From Strigops habroptila (Eukaryota > Chordata > Aves > Psittaciformes > Psittacidae): a stretch of DNA of 64,000 bases. The stretch covers positions 4,893,943 to 4,957,942 of the forward strand of contig NC_044296.2 of the NCBI RefSeq assembly GCF_004027225.2, read 5' to 3'. Each line of letters begins with the position of its first letter. Within the stretch, counting starts at the first letter, position 1. This document shows positions 1 to 13,300 of this stretch, one piece after another. A model generated the notes under the pieces. The model saw only the letters and a list, made by a program, of their open reading frames with translations, did no database searches and was not told where the DNA came from. A program made the position numbers and the translations under genes.

Positions 1-1239
1 CCGTTTGGGGACAGGAGCTAAAGGCCAACATTTCTTGCCCTTACGTTACAGCTGAACTTCAAAGGAAAAAGCCCTTTTATTGATGTGCGAGAGGAGGCAT
101 TGCACAAACGGAGCCTCCGTGTTCTGTTGCACTGAAGAACGACCACAGACGGAGCCACTGTGTAGCCACCCAACTGATGGAAGATGTTAAAGGATTTACA
201 GATAGATAACACAAAGGCATCTCTTATCTCTCCACTCCAATTCCACAGGCAAGCACTTCCACCATTAGCTTGTTCAACATATAGAATGTATATCTCTGAA
301 GTCTGTGGTATATTCAAGGCCTTAAATGAAATAGCTACTTTCTTTTCAAGTGTTTTTCTTTTTTCCCCCCAAATATTTAAGTCTGAAACAGCAAATAGGA
401 ATTTCCTTAAAATGGAGACCAGTTGGTTTCCTTTTCCTCTCGGAGATCCATGTTACTGAAGAGAAATAGGGGTGAGAAGGCAGGAGATGGGGCCAGTCTG
501 AGCCCTGGATTACCTCTCCCTGCTGAGCCTCTGCTTAGCAAAGTGCTGGAACATCTGTTTGACAGGGCTGGGGGAGAATCTCCAGTGAACAGGGAATAGT
601 CTCACCTTCCAAAAACGGAGATAAAGCCAATGCAGCAAAGTCACTTCAGCTGACAATAGTGCTGGGAAATGCTTTATTTCCAAAGGGCTTCAAGACTTTT
701 AACATTTAACATTAACTTCAGACTTTTCACATTTTATCTTTTCTAAACTACATCGTATTGTTCAAATATCTGCGCTGAGGCAGAGTTCAAGACTTTATTC
801 TTTTAGTTTTATCAAAATTAGAAAAGAAAAACTTGGTTTCATTTGATTCCACTCGATTTTTTGGGGAGGGGGTTGGCAGTCAGCATTTTGGGAAAATGCT
901 ATAGCCATTGAGCACTTAAAGATGTCTGTTGAGGGACCTGAAATGTCCCACTAAAGCAAGACCAATTCTGAGTGCTCAGACAGAAGAAACTACTGAAGAA
1001 AAACGGGTTTCAAAGAACTGTTTCTTGAAGAATTTACCCCCAACAGCATCTTGGTGAAAGATCCCATTTCTCCTATAAACTAGAGAATTTAAGAGCAACT
1101 TTACAGATGAACCACCAGTCAGGCACATTTTCAAAGCAGGGATTTGGAGTTTCCCAGCATAAAGCTTTGACACTGGAGGAGACGGGGCAGATCTAGAGAG
1201 TCATTCTTGGCTTCCCGAAGTGTTTCTGTCCCTGCCCTA
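1..1239. other. Noncoding stretch, no gene recognised
   Basis: AT-rich sequence with only short open frames (about 100 codons or less), none of which resembles a protein I know. I see no clear repeat family. It could be intronic or intergenic. Confidence 0.5.
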
Positions 1240-2350
1240 CCCCAGACCTGCATCAGAGCGTGTGTCTCACCGGGGGCGCTCAGGGCTGCCCGCGGAGGTG
1301 CAGGTAAATCTGTTCCAATCTCCCTTTCCACCGACGCTCAGCCCTTGGCTCTCGGCAGACCCAGCGTTGCTGGGTGCAGCAGTGAGTGATCCTGGAGCGC
1401 TGTGTGTACCTGCCCGAGAGCAGCCGGACCACGAAACCACACCGGTGTTTGTGCCCCGCCACCGGGCACCGTGCGGGCTGACCGGGGCCGTGCCTGCTCC
1501 CCGTTCCCCGTTCCAGCTCCTTCCCTCTCCCGCCAGAAACCACTTGCCGCTGTCCCCTCCGGGACTGGACTCACCCTGGCCCCCTCCGGCCCCGGTGAAC
1601 CGTCCAGCGTCGCTTCCCAGGCTCGGGGTGGGGACCTGGCGGAGCTTCCCCGGGGGGAGAGTCCTGCCGCGACCCGCCGGGGGGGGTGCCGATACCCAGT
1701 ACCCGCTGCCGGTGCCCGTGCTTGGTGCCCGGTGCCCATGCCCAGTATCCCTGCTCGGTACCCGGTGCCTGCTGCCCGGTACCTGGTGCCCCTGCCCGGT
1801 ACCCGGTGCCCGCCCCGTCCCCGGCGGGACGCGCGGCTCGGGCCCTGTCCGTGGTGCTGATCCGCGGCTCCGGCGGGGCGGGCAGCCCAGCCCGCCTACC
1901 CCCGCCGCCCTTCCCCTCTGCCCCGGGGCTCTTCCCCCGGGACACTGCAGCCACCCGGGGTCCCTCTGCCGCTGGAGGAGCTGTCCGGCTCCCCGGCAGA
2001 GGCGGGACCGGCTCCACAGGTGCCCGGGGTGCCCCTCGCCTTCCCCCGGGCACCTGCAGCGTCCCCCGGCTCAGCTCAGCCCGCTCCGCCCTCGGCCGAG
2101 CCGCTTCCGCAGCCGCGGAGCTCACCTGTCCCGGGTCACCTCTGGAAGCAGAGGGGCTGGGAGAGCTGCCCGGCCTCTGCCTCGGGGCTTTTATCAGCCC
2201 CCGGGGGGGCGGCGGGAGGAGCACCCGGGCGGGGACTCGCCGCTTCGGCCAACGGGAGGCTGCTTTTCCTTGCAAATGCCGAGATTGCACAGATTACATC
2301 ATGGAGAGCTGCCTGCGCTTCAGTGTAAGAGTCTCCTCCCGGCGTAAAGG
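1240..2350. promoter_or_regulatory. CpG island, orphan promoter candidate (probably minus strand)
   Basis: A block very rich in G+C and CpG, sharply bounded by ordinary sequence on both sides. On the minus strand there is a good splice donor (cag|gtgagc, plus coordinates about 2123-2131), a TATA-like ataaaag (about 2188-2195) and a TGATGTAAT element (2293-2301). The last matches the C/EBP-ATF response-element consensus TGATGNAAT. Together these fit a first exon transcribed leftward out of the window. No coding exon follows in the 1.2 kb available, so I cannot name the gene. FEM1A would be the neighbour by human synteny, but no ankyrin-repeat coding sequence is visible. The long open frames across the island are an effect of GC content. 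Confidence 0.55.
1688..1842. repeat. GC-rich degenerate tandem repeat
   Basis: Imperfect repeats of a core like ggtgcccggtaccc run through the CpG island. Unit length drifts between about 12 and 20 bp. The same motif type recurs in the TNFAIP8L1 island near 56.9 kb. Confidence 0.6.
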
Positions 2351-2562
2351 CGGGCCGGAGGAGTGATGGCAGACAGCAACAGGTCTGTCCCTTGGGCTGG
2401 CGGCGCCTGGACCCCTTGGAAATAGAGCAGTGGTGGGGAAGAGGGCTGGGGAGGTATCCCCAGGGGGGACATGTATCCCCGCGGGGGACACAGGCTTTGC
2501 GTCTGTGCCCAGAGAGCTACCGAGGCTCTTCCCGTGCTCCAATGTGAGCAAGGAGCTGCATG

Positions 2563-2640
2563 TTTCATGGTTTGGGCTGGAAGAGACCCTAAAGATCATC
2601 CAGTTCCAACCCTCCTGCCATGGGCAGGGACCTTTGCTTT
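2563..2640 (-). mobile_element. CR1 LINE 3' tail fragment
   Basis: It contains the reverse complement of the avian CR1 3' end: 'ggtttgggctggaagagacc', then 'aaagatcatccagttccaac' and 'ctgccatgggcaggga'. It is a short, 5'-truncated copy in minus orientation. Confidence 0.85.
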
Positions 2641-5600
2641 GTGGATGTAAGTTGCTCAGTACCTCCCAGGACCAAACCCAAACCAGCCTGATCTTTCCAT
2701 CCTACTAGTGTCCCACAGCCTTCATTGCTCATGCCTTCTCCATTCCCAGCCCAATGGACAAACCAAGTTTCACCCTCAATTCTCAGCCTTTATTGTCCCA
2801 TTCTCGGAGCTTACATAAAACCCCAGCCCTCCGTTTCTTCCCAGAGATAGTGAGCTGAATTGCAGACCAGATCTGAGTATCTAAAATCCACCTGGCTCTC
2901 GTGTTGCGAGAGCAAGGAGGTCAGACAGTTATTCCCTCGAGTGTGCCAAAGAACAAATCACTTGCCAGTGAAAACAAACCTGTTTCCTAACCCTTACATC
3001 CAGGAACAGGCGTAGGTTTGTGACTTGGAGCAGGGAGCATCAGCTGGCATGGATTTGTGTTAGACTGCAAATACACGGGTGGCAGACAGCAATTCTTCAA
3101 GGCTGCCCTAGATTGTCCTAGATGGTCAGTGTGTTGGGGTAAAGCTTTGTCTTCAGCTGCATCCTGTGCACAGGATGTATTATCACACGATACCAAAGGG
3201 AAAATAATGATTGTAACATCAATTAGATAGAAATCAAAATGAGCCAAAGTTAAAGGCTTGGTCAAGGTAATACTTGTGATCCACATTCAGGTCTGGTTTT
3301 GGAGGTTGCTGCCTGCTATGGCTGGATCTCCTGGGGATGAATATTGGGCTCTTGAGATCCAGATCTAAAAGCCGATGACGTGAAGGGAGCCCATTTTCAA
3401 GTGGTACTGGCTGCTATTCAGACCACAGCACCACCAGAATAAAGCCAGGGGCTCTGTTTCCAACTCTTGTTTTTCCTGCTTGTGGATTATCAGCCAAGTC
3501 CTTTGGCTCACCTCAGCCAAGAATCGAGCAGCCACTGCCACGTTTCTGTTGTTGGCAAAGGCAAAAGATGGTTTTGAGCAGAATGCCCCCGTGTTTGACG
3601 TGAACCAGGGAGTACCTGGGAGGCTCAAACACTGACCTCTTGAAGGAGGTGATGGAGACCCACGACCTTGCAATGCGTTCCTCTCAGCACAAAGAATGTC
3701 AACCGGTGTACGGGCAAAAGGAGATGTTACAGCCTGGCTAGTGCCTGGCCTTGAGCGTGTGTTTGTGAGAGAGTTTCATTCAGGAGCCAAATCTGGAAGG
3801 TTTTGCTCTGGCTTTGTCCAGGCAAAGAGGAATTTGGGGGGAAATGTGAAAAGAATGGGAGCTGAAACTGTAAACAGCATCTCATGGGAAAGGCTGAGCG
3901 TGCCTGAGTCCCTCCAGAACATACATCAAAAGGACAGTGAGACTTGGCACCCAACTCCCTTCGAGGAGCCTACTCAAAAGGAAATCCAAAGCAAGGGACC
4001 GAGCTCAGCGCTCGTGGCTGTTATTACCCCGGCTGGATCCCTTTACCTCATTTGCTCACCAGGATTCTCCCAACCTGCTCTCAGCTTAGTCTTAACTGCT
4101 GCTATCTCCTGGCCCAGAGCTGCAGCTACAACATCATTGATTTCCCCCCAGCCTTTGAGTCTCTGCTCCTAAGTCAAGTGGAGGAAGGTCCCGCTGAGGT
4201 TAAAGAAATGGCCCACGAGGGGTGATGAAGAATAAACCCTCCAGCTCTGTATCCATGAAGGAGAGTCATTTTGCAGTTGTTCAGAAGGAGTGAGAAATGC
4301 ACAGGCACTGCCTGTTCTCCTGGGAGCTGTAGCCTTTTGTATAAGGCAGGACTTTGGATTCAAGTCCTCTCCAGGCCATCTAACCAGGCATTTTGGCCAG
4401 CAATTTCAGTTGAGACTTCAGAAACTCGATTTTCAAAGGGATCTAAGTTGTGAACATGAGATGTACCTGTCAAGCCCAAACTGCCTGAAGCCTGAGTTAC
4501 TCATTCAGAAGATGCGTTTGAAACGTAGGGCTTATTGCAAGAAGAGACCTGGAAACTCACTGTGTCTGTGGCAGCCTCATTCCCTCTGGCTTTTCCACCT
4601 TGGGAGCCTCCTCTGCCTCACTCATTTGCATTCTCAACTCATTTCAGTGGAAGACGGGATTAGACAGATTTTTCCCATGGAGAAAGTCTGGGATGAACTT
4701 AGAAGCCACAACAGGAAAAAGGTCACTGTTTGATTTAATGATTTCAAGTTGTTTTTCCACCCCCTACTCCGAGCAGCCCTCGCCGATGGGTAATTAGCCA
4801 CGGAGTGAAGGGGGAGCGAGCTGGACTTTGGCCCCGGCTGACCTGATTCATACACCACGTCTGATTAATGCACCAGGTCACATGGCAGCTGCCAGCGACT
4901 TGTTGCTGGGCATCCAGAGGTTTCCAAGGGAACCGCTTCTTCTCCTGCCGATGCTCCTCAACAAGTGCCGGCTCTGGAGGGCCCGATGCCCAGCCAGGAC
5001 CAAAGGTGTGTGGAGAAACACCCCAGACACACAGCACCATGCTGAATTTAGCGATGCTCCACAGCAGAGCCTTTGGGCAGAGCCCGGCGGTGATGCTCGG
5101 AGCCCGCGGCACAGCCCTGCCTCTGCTCACCCCGCTGTGCTCGATACCAGCCCACACACGCATTGCTTGTGCCCAATCCTGCTCCCCCCCATCAACCCAG
5201 AGACACCTCGCACACAACACAACAGCTCCGTGCTCACAGAGACACGCTCCCGGCCCCCGGGGGGGTCTCCTCTTTACAGAGCAGCTCAGCCGAGAGCATG
5301 CATCTGAGAGGTGTGCTTAAAAACTCTCTTTCATGTTACAGACACCTTTATGGCTGGAGAGCCAGCCGCCGAGGAAAGAAAGCTTTCCACCACTGCATGC
5401 ACAGACCCAACCTTTGCAGAGCTCCCATATAAACCAACCTTATCTCCTCCCTCAAATCCCTGCCCCGCACACGCAGCCACAGTGCTGCCCGCGTGGTGGC
5501 TTCCACATACACAGCCGCTCCTCACACCTCCCTCAGACCCGTGTCCTTACACACACTCTGCACTACTTGCACTGTATCCTCTGTGCCCACACTCTGCAGG

Positions 5601-5654
5601 CTTACACTCACATCCTTGTTTCTAGCTGTTCCTGCTTGTTTGCACACGGGGCAC
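2641..5654. other. Noncoding stretch, no gene recognised
   Basis: No recognisable exon, RNA gene or repeat family. Open frames up to about 159 codons (for example 3696-4172 and 4828-5307) show no known domain and overlap frames on the other strand. Intergenic DNA or unannotated long noncoding RNA are both possible. Confidence 0.5.
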
Positions 5655-5745
5655 AGAATCAGGGAATCATTAGGTTGGAAAAGACCTAAAAGATCATCCA
5701 ACTGTTAACCTAACACTGCCAAGTCCAACGCTAAACCAGGTTTCA
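5655..5745 (-). mobile_element. CR1 LINE 3' tail fragment
   Basis: Reverse-complement CR1 tail: 'cagaatcagggaatcatta', 'ggttggaaaagacctaaaag' and the subfamily-specific 'aacactgccaagtccaacg'. It is more divergent than the copies at 45 and 62-63 kb, so probably older. Confidence 0.8.
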
Positions 5746-5847
5746 GCGCGAAGGGAAACTGAGGCACAGACAAGCCCTGCAAAACTCGCTGCATTGCAAA
5801 GCACTGAATCGCAGCTTCGAACACGGCAGGAGGAGGCCACAAGATGC

Positions 5848-5960
5848 AGAATCACAGAATGATAGGATTTGGGTTGGTTAAGGGACATTTAAATATCATC
5901 CAGCTCCAACCCCATTTCCTCTTGGTGTCCTTTTTCCCAGGAAGGTAATGCATCCTCACT
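5848..5960 (-). mobile_element. CR1 LINE 3' tail fragment
   Basis: Starts with 'aatcacagaatgatagga' and continues 'tttgggttggttaagggac' and 'atcatccagctccaacccc', which is a minus-orientation CR1 end. It lies about 100 bp from the previous fragment. The two are different copies, since each has its own terminal ATTCTRTG-type repeat. Confidence 0.75.
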
Positions 5961-7059
5961 AACTGTCTGGATCAAACTCCTTTCAGGAGATGCTTATCCA
6001 CTATCTTTTACCTAATATTCCAGACTAGAGCATGTGCCTGCAAGAATGCCAGATGAGAATGGCTTCATGTAGCAAACTGGATGTACCTGATGGGAAGAGA
6101 AGGATTCAAAGGGTCTGCTTCCTCTGCCTCTTACCTCACTTTTACACCACCTCAGAACATTGGATACAGGTGTCTCAGAAGGAATGGTATTTGGACTCAG
6201 CTCAAAGGCTTAAGCAAGAGGTGGCACATTCAAAACTGCATCGAAGTGAAAATTAACACTGTGACCAGGAAGATCCAACTCCGTGGAGGGCAGAAAGGCT
6301 ACGAACGAACAACCGCTTGTTAGAGCCAAGGCCTCCGTCTGAGTGAGGAATCAGATGTGTTTGTGCCAGGGTGAGCTGTCCCTCAGCGTGTGCACACGGG
6401 GTGTGTGAGCACGTCTGCCTGAGGACGCACAAGGCTGGGGGGATGTGTAATGAACACACTTTTAATGAGCTGTCTGCAAAAGGCACACTCAAGTAGCAGC
6501 AGAGTATGTTCACGCCTCAAGGGAGAGCGGGGAAGTCTATCTCCCTGCCTTCATCTCTGTGTTGTATTAAACCCCATGTGCATGCACTTGAACTTGTGAC
6601 ATTGAGACCATCACAAATATAATGAGGAGAGAGAGGTCATTCAGACAAACGTGCCTGGCCTTGGTTGAGTTTGTGTTCGTGTCTCCAGCAACAGACCCTC
6701 AGCTGCTGGAGCAGTTAAAAGGGGAATATCGTAAAGAGAAAGCCCCTGCTAACTGAGTAAACAAGAACTTGAGAAGTGGCTCTGTCAGGGACCAGCACAG
6801 TGTGCAAGAAGAGGTGAAAGGAAAAAAGGAAACAAATAAAAACAAGCTGAAGAACCAACAGGAGCTCCGGAGGCAGGATTTTCATCAGCGTTACAAGTAG
6901 AACCTCTGCTTCATTCTCAGAAATGGTTTTAACACTTAAAAGGCAAAATCACACAACCTCTCACTAAAATCTGGGATCCTCTGTCCCTTCGACATCCCAG
7001 ATGCTCTTTCACGCAATATAAGAAGTTGGTGCCCTGGTGAAATTACCAGGGAAGGTGGA
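5961..7059. other. Noncoding stretch, no gene recognised
   Basis: No exon or RNA gene recognised. Nothing stands out beyond ordinary low-complexity sequence. Confidence 0.45.
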
Positions 7060-7405
7060 AGCAGACAGAAAGAAGCGCTTTATCACACAGCACATCATTA
7101 CATTTTGGAGCTCATTTGCCACAGGATATTGTGTAGACTGACAGTATAAGGAGGTTCAAAGGGGTTTAGAGAAGTTTATGGAGGTTTGGTCTATCAGCGG
7201 CGATTAAACTTAATAGTCTGGATGCAACGTCCAGGCAGTCCTTGTGGATTGCTGGAAGTTACAGGACTACAGGTAGGAGAAGCCTTATTCTTTACATTCC
7301 CTTGTACACTGTCCTAAGTATCTGCCTCTACTGACTACAAGGTAGTAGGTACAATATCCCAGTACACATGGTCTGCTCTGGATCAGTCAGACCACGTTTA
7401 TACAC
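7060..7405 (+). mobile_element. Ancient, decayed CR1/L3-type LINE 3' region
   Basis: The order of degraded blocks resembles the tail of old amniote CR1-like LINEs: 'tttgccacaggatattgtg', then 'ggttcaaaggggtttagaga', 'gtttatggaggtttggtcta', and near the end 'tctgctctggatcagtcag'. I recognise the block order rather than close identity, so the family is probable but not proven. Confidence 0.55.
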
Positions 7406-10139
7406 CGAAACATACCACGGATCACCAATTCGGGTTTCCAGCAGGATCTTTACCATTTAGGACCCTGATCCTTAGTGAGCCTCATCTAATTTATTCTGCT
7501 ACAAATGAGATGCTGTTGCCCCCAGATCCCAACAGAGTTACCCCTCCGTGGAAATCACCTCATACGGTGAATTCCAAACAGTTACTTTAGGGTTTCATCA
7601 GAGTTGTTCACTTCTGGCAGTGGACAATGATGCTTCCAAAGAAAGAAGCGTCCCTTCTAACATAGGAGGTCAAATGTGTGCTAAGTGTTCTCTCTGTGTG
7701 TACGAGTTCCTCTTATTGGGGTTCCTGGAAACCACATTGGTCCAAACCCCAACACGCCTGTTCTGCATTTATTCTCCTCTGTCTCTGTCCCTGCACCCCA
7801 CTCCAACTCAAACACCCAAGCCTTTTTTTGACTAAAAATGACGGAAAATAGCCCCTTTGTGAGGAGCTGCAGTGTGTGCTTTGCCAGAGAGTGGTCTTAT
7901 TCATAAAGGGAATGGTCTTGTATACATTTGGGCATGTTATCAGTAACACTCCAAAGGGAAATGGACTACTTAAACCTATTATATCACTGCTTTATTCACC
8001 GTGTGCTGCCATTTACCTCCTACATGCTGCGGGGCTCTAATAGCACCAGTTCTGAGGATCCCTGAAAATTAGCCACAAGCAGCTCATTCATCCACTGCTT
8101 TCACTCTTGCAAAAGAAATGGGCTGCAGCCACAGGAGAGCTCAGATGCCGAGTGCTCAGCCCAAACCCCAAACAGCTTTGTTGTGTCAGCAGCTCTGAGG
8201 TAGCCCCAAACAGAGCAGCACTTGCAGCTGATGGGGCACGGAGGAGGCTTTGGGGACAGGGCTGTGTGTTGGGGAATGGGACAGAGCTGTCAGGCAGGGA
8301 GACTTGGAGAATGCAGTTCCTGGAGGCTCCAAGCCAGCCTATTTCCTTCCCTAGAATCAGGTCCTGGCTGTTGATGCAGCTCCATCCCAGGATATCAATT
8401 GTTCCAGAGAGAAGGAGGAAAATGGATGGCATCTCATGAGCTCCAGCGTGGGGAGTCTGTGAGCAGGTCAGGGATTGGCACGATTCATTCCAAGCAGGTA
8501 CAATGAGATCTTCCTCGAGAGCCCTTGAAGAAAATGAAAGACGCTGCGCCCCAACCCCGGGCCGCAAATCTGGGTGAGCCTTTTTGCTTCTTCACGAGCA
8601 CACCGTGGTCGTGGCATAAAAAAGCACTCACATCTGCTTCACTCAGGAGAAGAGCCCTGCCAGGGGCCCAGCTTCCTGCCCCTGCTCTGCTGCTGCTCCA
8701 TGCTGCGGAGGGGAGCTGCTCCAGCTCCCGGCTGCCCGCGCTCCCTGGCCAAGCCCCTCTTCACCTCAGGGCAGAGCTGGTTCCAGAATGGTTCAGGTGT
8801 CTCCCAACGGGATTAATCCTGCTGAAAACTCCAAGGTTAACAAACCAACCTTCTATTCTATCTGGAAGATTAGCTCGTGGACAGGAGCTCACGTAAAAGC
8901 AGCTGATTATCCATGTGGGAATAATAGAATATCCGTGTCCATGAACTAGGCACAGATCGGGAACAAGAGGCAGTACTTTTTCATAGGAATGTGGGATCTG
9001 CTCTTTGGGGACCTCTTGGTCACTTTTTCCTGCCCTATTTATTGAAATAACTACTGCTTCCCGGCTGCAGATCCCTGTTCTGCTACAGAACAAAGAGAAA
9101 TATAAAGGCAAGAGGATCTGGCCAGGGCCACTGGTGGAAAGAGAGGCAGAATCCAGGAGCCACAACCCCACTCTGTGCCCTGCCTTCTATGTCAGTAAGT
9201 GTAGTTCAACTGCAAGCTCAGTCACCACATTGCTATGTCATGGTCATCATCAACCCTTCAGCTCTCCTTTTCAATCTGATAGAAAGCTGTTGCAGAGGCA
9301 GTGAGAACTAGAGATGCAGATGTTGGTCTGCAGGATCTATGGCATCTTATAGATCTGGGCTCCCCTCCTAGCCAAAGAGATCCCTTTCCAAGCTGGAAAG
9401 AAGGATAGAGATGCTGCTACCCATAGAGGAAGAGGAGCTGGATACAGGATTCAGCTCTGGAGATACTGTGAGGCAGCTTTAACCACAAAAGACATCAAAT
9501 GATAGATCTCTGATTCAAGATCCGAGCTGCTGCTTTTGGTCAGTGAGCAAACCCCCAACCACTCCCTGCCTACCAGATGTGCACAGCTCTGCCCCACTCC
9601 CAAAGCCCTCCCAAAGCCTTCCCAAAGCCCCTGGGCTGCACATGTTGCTTTATAAAGGTGGCTCAGTGGAAAATCCAAGCAGGGAAATAGGGCTCAGAGG
9701 TTTGCAGTTGAACTGGTTTGTGCTCTTGGATGAGGACCTGGATGAAAGTGGAGCTGAGGGGTAAAGCACTGTTGCTGGAGGCAGAATTGCTGCCTGGCTG
9801 TGCTGCTGGCTCTGCTAAGGAGGGCCTACAGGCACACACTGCCCAGGAGACCAAGGCGGATAACATCCCTGCTGCCAACAGGCAATGTGATGACAGGCCT
9901 GCTCGTGTGCTCGATGCTTCAATGTGTCTGTGCAGAATGGCTCACAGGGAGCGCAAAGCTGAGAGGCACTTACAGAGGCATTTAGCCTAACACAAAACAT
10001 TCTCCTGGGGCACAAGGGGGATGGAGCAAGGCTGAGCAGGCTCCTCCCCATTGAGCTCAGCTTCACTGAAATCAATATGTGATTAGGAAGCGACTCCAGC
10101 CCTTAATATTCTACCTCTGAAGAGTATCATGTTTGTGTT
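7406..10139. other. Noncoding stretch, no gene recognised
   Basis: Only short open frames without known domains, and no RNA gene seen. Around 8.5-8.8 kb the sequence is moderately GC-rich but does not form a clear CpG island. Confidence 0.45.
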
Positions 10140-10330
10140 GAAGGAGGACGCCTTAGGCTAGACATGAGGGAAAATTCTTTGCAGTGATAAGGATAATTTA
10201 GCCCTGGAACAGAGCCCTGGGAAAGGGGATACAATTTCTAGTGCGCAAGGCTTTAGAAAGCAATTCAGACAAAATTCTTCCAGAGGGGATGTGAGGCAGG
10301 AGGGAGCCTCAGGGCAGCAGGATGGGAATT
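10140..10330 (+). mobile_element. Old CR1 fragment (plus orientation)
   Basis: The block 'ggctagacatgagggaaaat' followed by 'ccctggaacagagccctggg' mirrors the CR1 region just upstream of the 3' tail (consensus of the type 'ggttggacattaggaaaaa' ... 'ggaacaggctgcccaggga'). It is heavily diverged and has no terminal repeat. Confidence 0.55.
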
Positions 10331-13300
10331 CTGCTCAGGCCTGTTTCTGGTCTCATGAGTTAGAGCAGGTTTTCCAGAGCTGTATGATCTCCTGATAGCA
10401 ATGCCAACAACACAGGTGCCGAGCCCCAGCTCCAGGCTGTCTCTCTGCCCCTCTTTCCCTCCTCCAGCCCTTAGCTGAAGCTTACCTGCTAATGGACATG
10501 TAAACCAAAGCTGCAAACCCCTCTCCCCCTCCTCTTGCACGTCTCTCACTGCCCAACCTGAGGCCTGTTTTCTCTTTCGATGCTTCTAATGAAACTAAGT
10601 GGCTGCGACCAGAAAGTTTCCACTTTCTGCCTCTGGGCTGATTACTGCAGAGCTGACAGAGGCAGCATCCTGAGCCCGAGCCTCTGCGGATGGGAACCCT
10701 CAGGGGAGGGGATAAAGTGGTGCTCCGTGCCCTCTACTCACCGAGCACCATTAGAGCTCTGCCTGCCTAACCTGGCAACCCGGGAGAGCAGGACCTCAGC
10801 AGCCCGACTGCTGGGGCCAAGGTCTCCGGAAAACATGCGCTAGTGCACGGCTGCATGATCTCTGCAGTGCTTGATGCTGGGCTTCAGGACCAGAACCTAC
10901 AAAAGAAGTGGTGAAGTTCTTTTCTCAGCCGTGCTGCAGCAATCTTGGCTGGTGCTGCTAAACAGGAGCTGCTCTCGCTTGCTATTTTTGTGTGTGCTTA
11001 ATACTGTCTCGAGACACTTCGCATCCCCGGCGGATGGAGACTGTTTGTGCCCAAGTGGAGACAGAGGGAGCAGCTCTGGGTCCATCTCTCCAACTCCTTC
11101 TGCCTCACGTCTGAATGCTGGCGAGGGAAGAGCGCAGCACAAGGGCCAGTTCAGGCCCTGGCTTGCTTTCCTGCTCACAAGGATTTCTACCAGAGATTTC
11201 CCAGCATTAAGGCTGAACTTTTCCAGAGCAGCCACTAGCTTTCTGCCTGCCCAGAAACACTGCGGGTCAGTGAGTGAGCTCCCCAGGATTCCAAGACACC
11301 CTGAAAATCACACTGATGTGGGTCTCAGCTGGCAGACTGCTGCCTTGGCATTCCCCCTTCAGCTCAGGAACTGTGAGTGCACGCTCAGGACTTGGCTCCA
11401 GGTAAGCTCAGCATGTTTCTGAGCAGTCCAGGCACTAACCTGTTCATCACGGATGAGGCTCACGTGCCTGTTGCTCCTGGCACCTCCCTTGTGAAACTTT
11501 ACTCCACATTTCTCCTTTAGGCCACGTGCTTTCTTGCTGCACATGAAGGAAGGGCTTCCCATCAACATCCTGACCTCTTGCAACTCTTCTCAGGCTAGAC
11601 TCTGACTCACATCAGGGCTGGTTGATGCCGCGGTGCCTTGTCCCTCTCTTGGGTTACACCTTCGAGTTCCTGGCTGCTCCTGGAAAGCTGGGATGTAACA
11701 GCAGGACTGAGTTTCACCTTGCTGACACGAAGGGAAAGCAAACAAGATTCTGCTCAGCACTGCAGAGCCCAACTGCTCCAGTGTTGCCTGGCAGATGGGG
11801 CCCAAGAGGAGACCATCTGTTCCTCAGCGAGGCCCTAAACTTCTCCCTGTGAGATCCTGGGATGGATCCCACTGAGTTCAGTGAGCACAGGGAGCAGCCT
11901 TGACCTTCAGCCCTTGGAGGCTGGGCATCTTGCAGAGCTGAGACCTCAGTTCCATGGGCTGCTGGATTCCTGCAGCATTCCTATTCCATACACTATTTAT
12001 CTGTTTCTCTCCACATCTCCAGCCTCTTCTCCTCTCCACACACGTGCAGGGCTTTGGTAAGGTGTGTAATCCCTGTCGCAGAGCCAAGCAGAGGCTGTGT
12101 AGCTCCCACTAACTCTGCCCTCTGCCCACCCTGCTCTCCTGGCCACAGCACCCTGTGCAGGTTGCCCAATACCTGCTGCTGAGGGTTCATCTGGAGATGA
12201 ACCAGATCTTCAGCACGTTCTGGAGACACCGGAGGGGGCTCAAAAGAGGCACACTGGGGAGGCTGTCGAAATGCTGTGAGAGCTCAGGGAAAGGGGCTGG
12301 CATCTCAGAGGGAGAAAGGGATAACATCCAGGGAAGGCTGGAGAAGAAGGAAAGAGCAATCTGCTGATAGTCAGCACATCTGAGAAGCTGGGAACATATT
12401 GCATTAAAGCGATAATAACACCTCGAACAGCAGGGTAGTAGTTTCCATCTGGCCTTGTGCTGAGCTTGGTCTCTCTCATTTCCTCCCCCCTGCAGCCAGG
12501 GAATCTGAGGCGGAGGGTTGGCCACAGGTCACCCAGCAAGGCTGAAACAGAAGAGCCTTCCAGTGAGAGCAGGATGCTGAGGAGCAGCAGCACAGCCTCT
12601 TGACTCTCATTTGGGCCCAAGTAGATCCTCCTCAGGCCTGGGAGGTGGGACGGCACGAGAGCTCTTTGCTTAATTAGTACAACAGCTGAAGCACTTGAGC
12701 AACAAAAGCTCCTCTCGATGCTGCCCCACTTTCCCTCAGAGCCAGGGCTGGGGAGCAAACCGCCTGGAAGCCAGCAAGCGCCCTGGATCTTGTCACCATG
12801 GCTGCACACACACAGCCTCCTGTTATCTCCCGAGGAACAAAACCCTCCTCCCACCCTCGCCCGTCTCAGCCGGAGCTGATAAAAGAAGAAGAAATCAACA
12901 AAAGCAATAAGAATAATAATAAATAAATGTTAAAAACTAATCAGAATACCCCAAACAGCAAATAAATCTCCAGGGAATAAACCAGCCTTCTGCAAAACCT
13001 GTTTGTTTCTGCGGTGGTTTGGTGGGTGCTGGAGAGCTGAAGCACTCAAATGAGCGTTTGGGGTTATAGAGTCCATCTCAGTAATACTGGCATGTACAAA
13101 ATCACCACTCAGGAACATCCCAAATTGTGCTCTTTGCTTGAGCATGCTGATCTCTAGCTGCATATACCTAATTGTATGGTTGTGATTTATTTATAGATAT
13201 GAATGTGGGTACTAGTAACATGATTAGATGCAATTTTTATGTCTTCTTGTTTGGAACCCACAGTGCTCACATCTGTAAGGTACTTGTAAGAGCTGGAGTC

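Noticed and set aside
1220-2347. 375-codon open frame across the left CpG island
   Set aside because: Pro/Arg/Gly-rich low-complexity sequence in a GC-rich island, with long frames also open on the other strand. No domain recognised.
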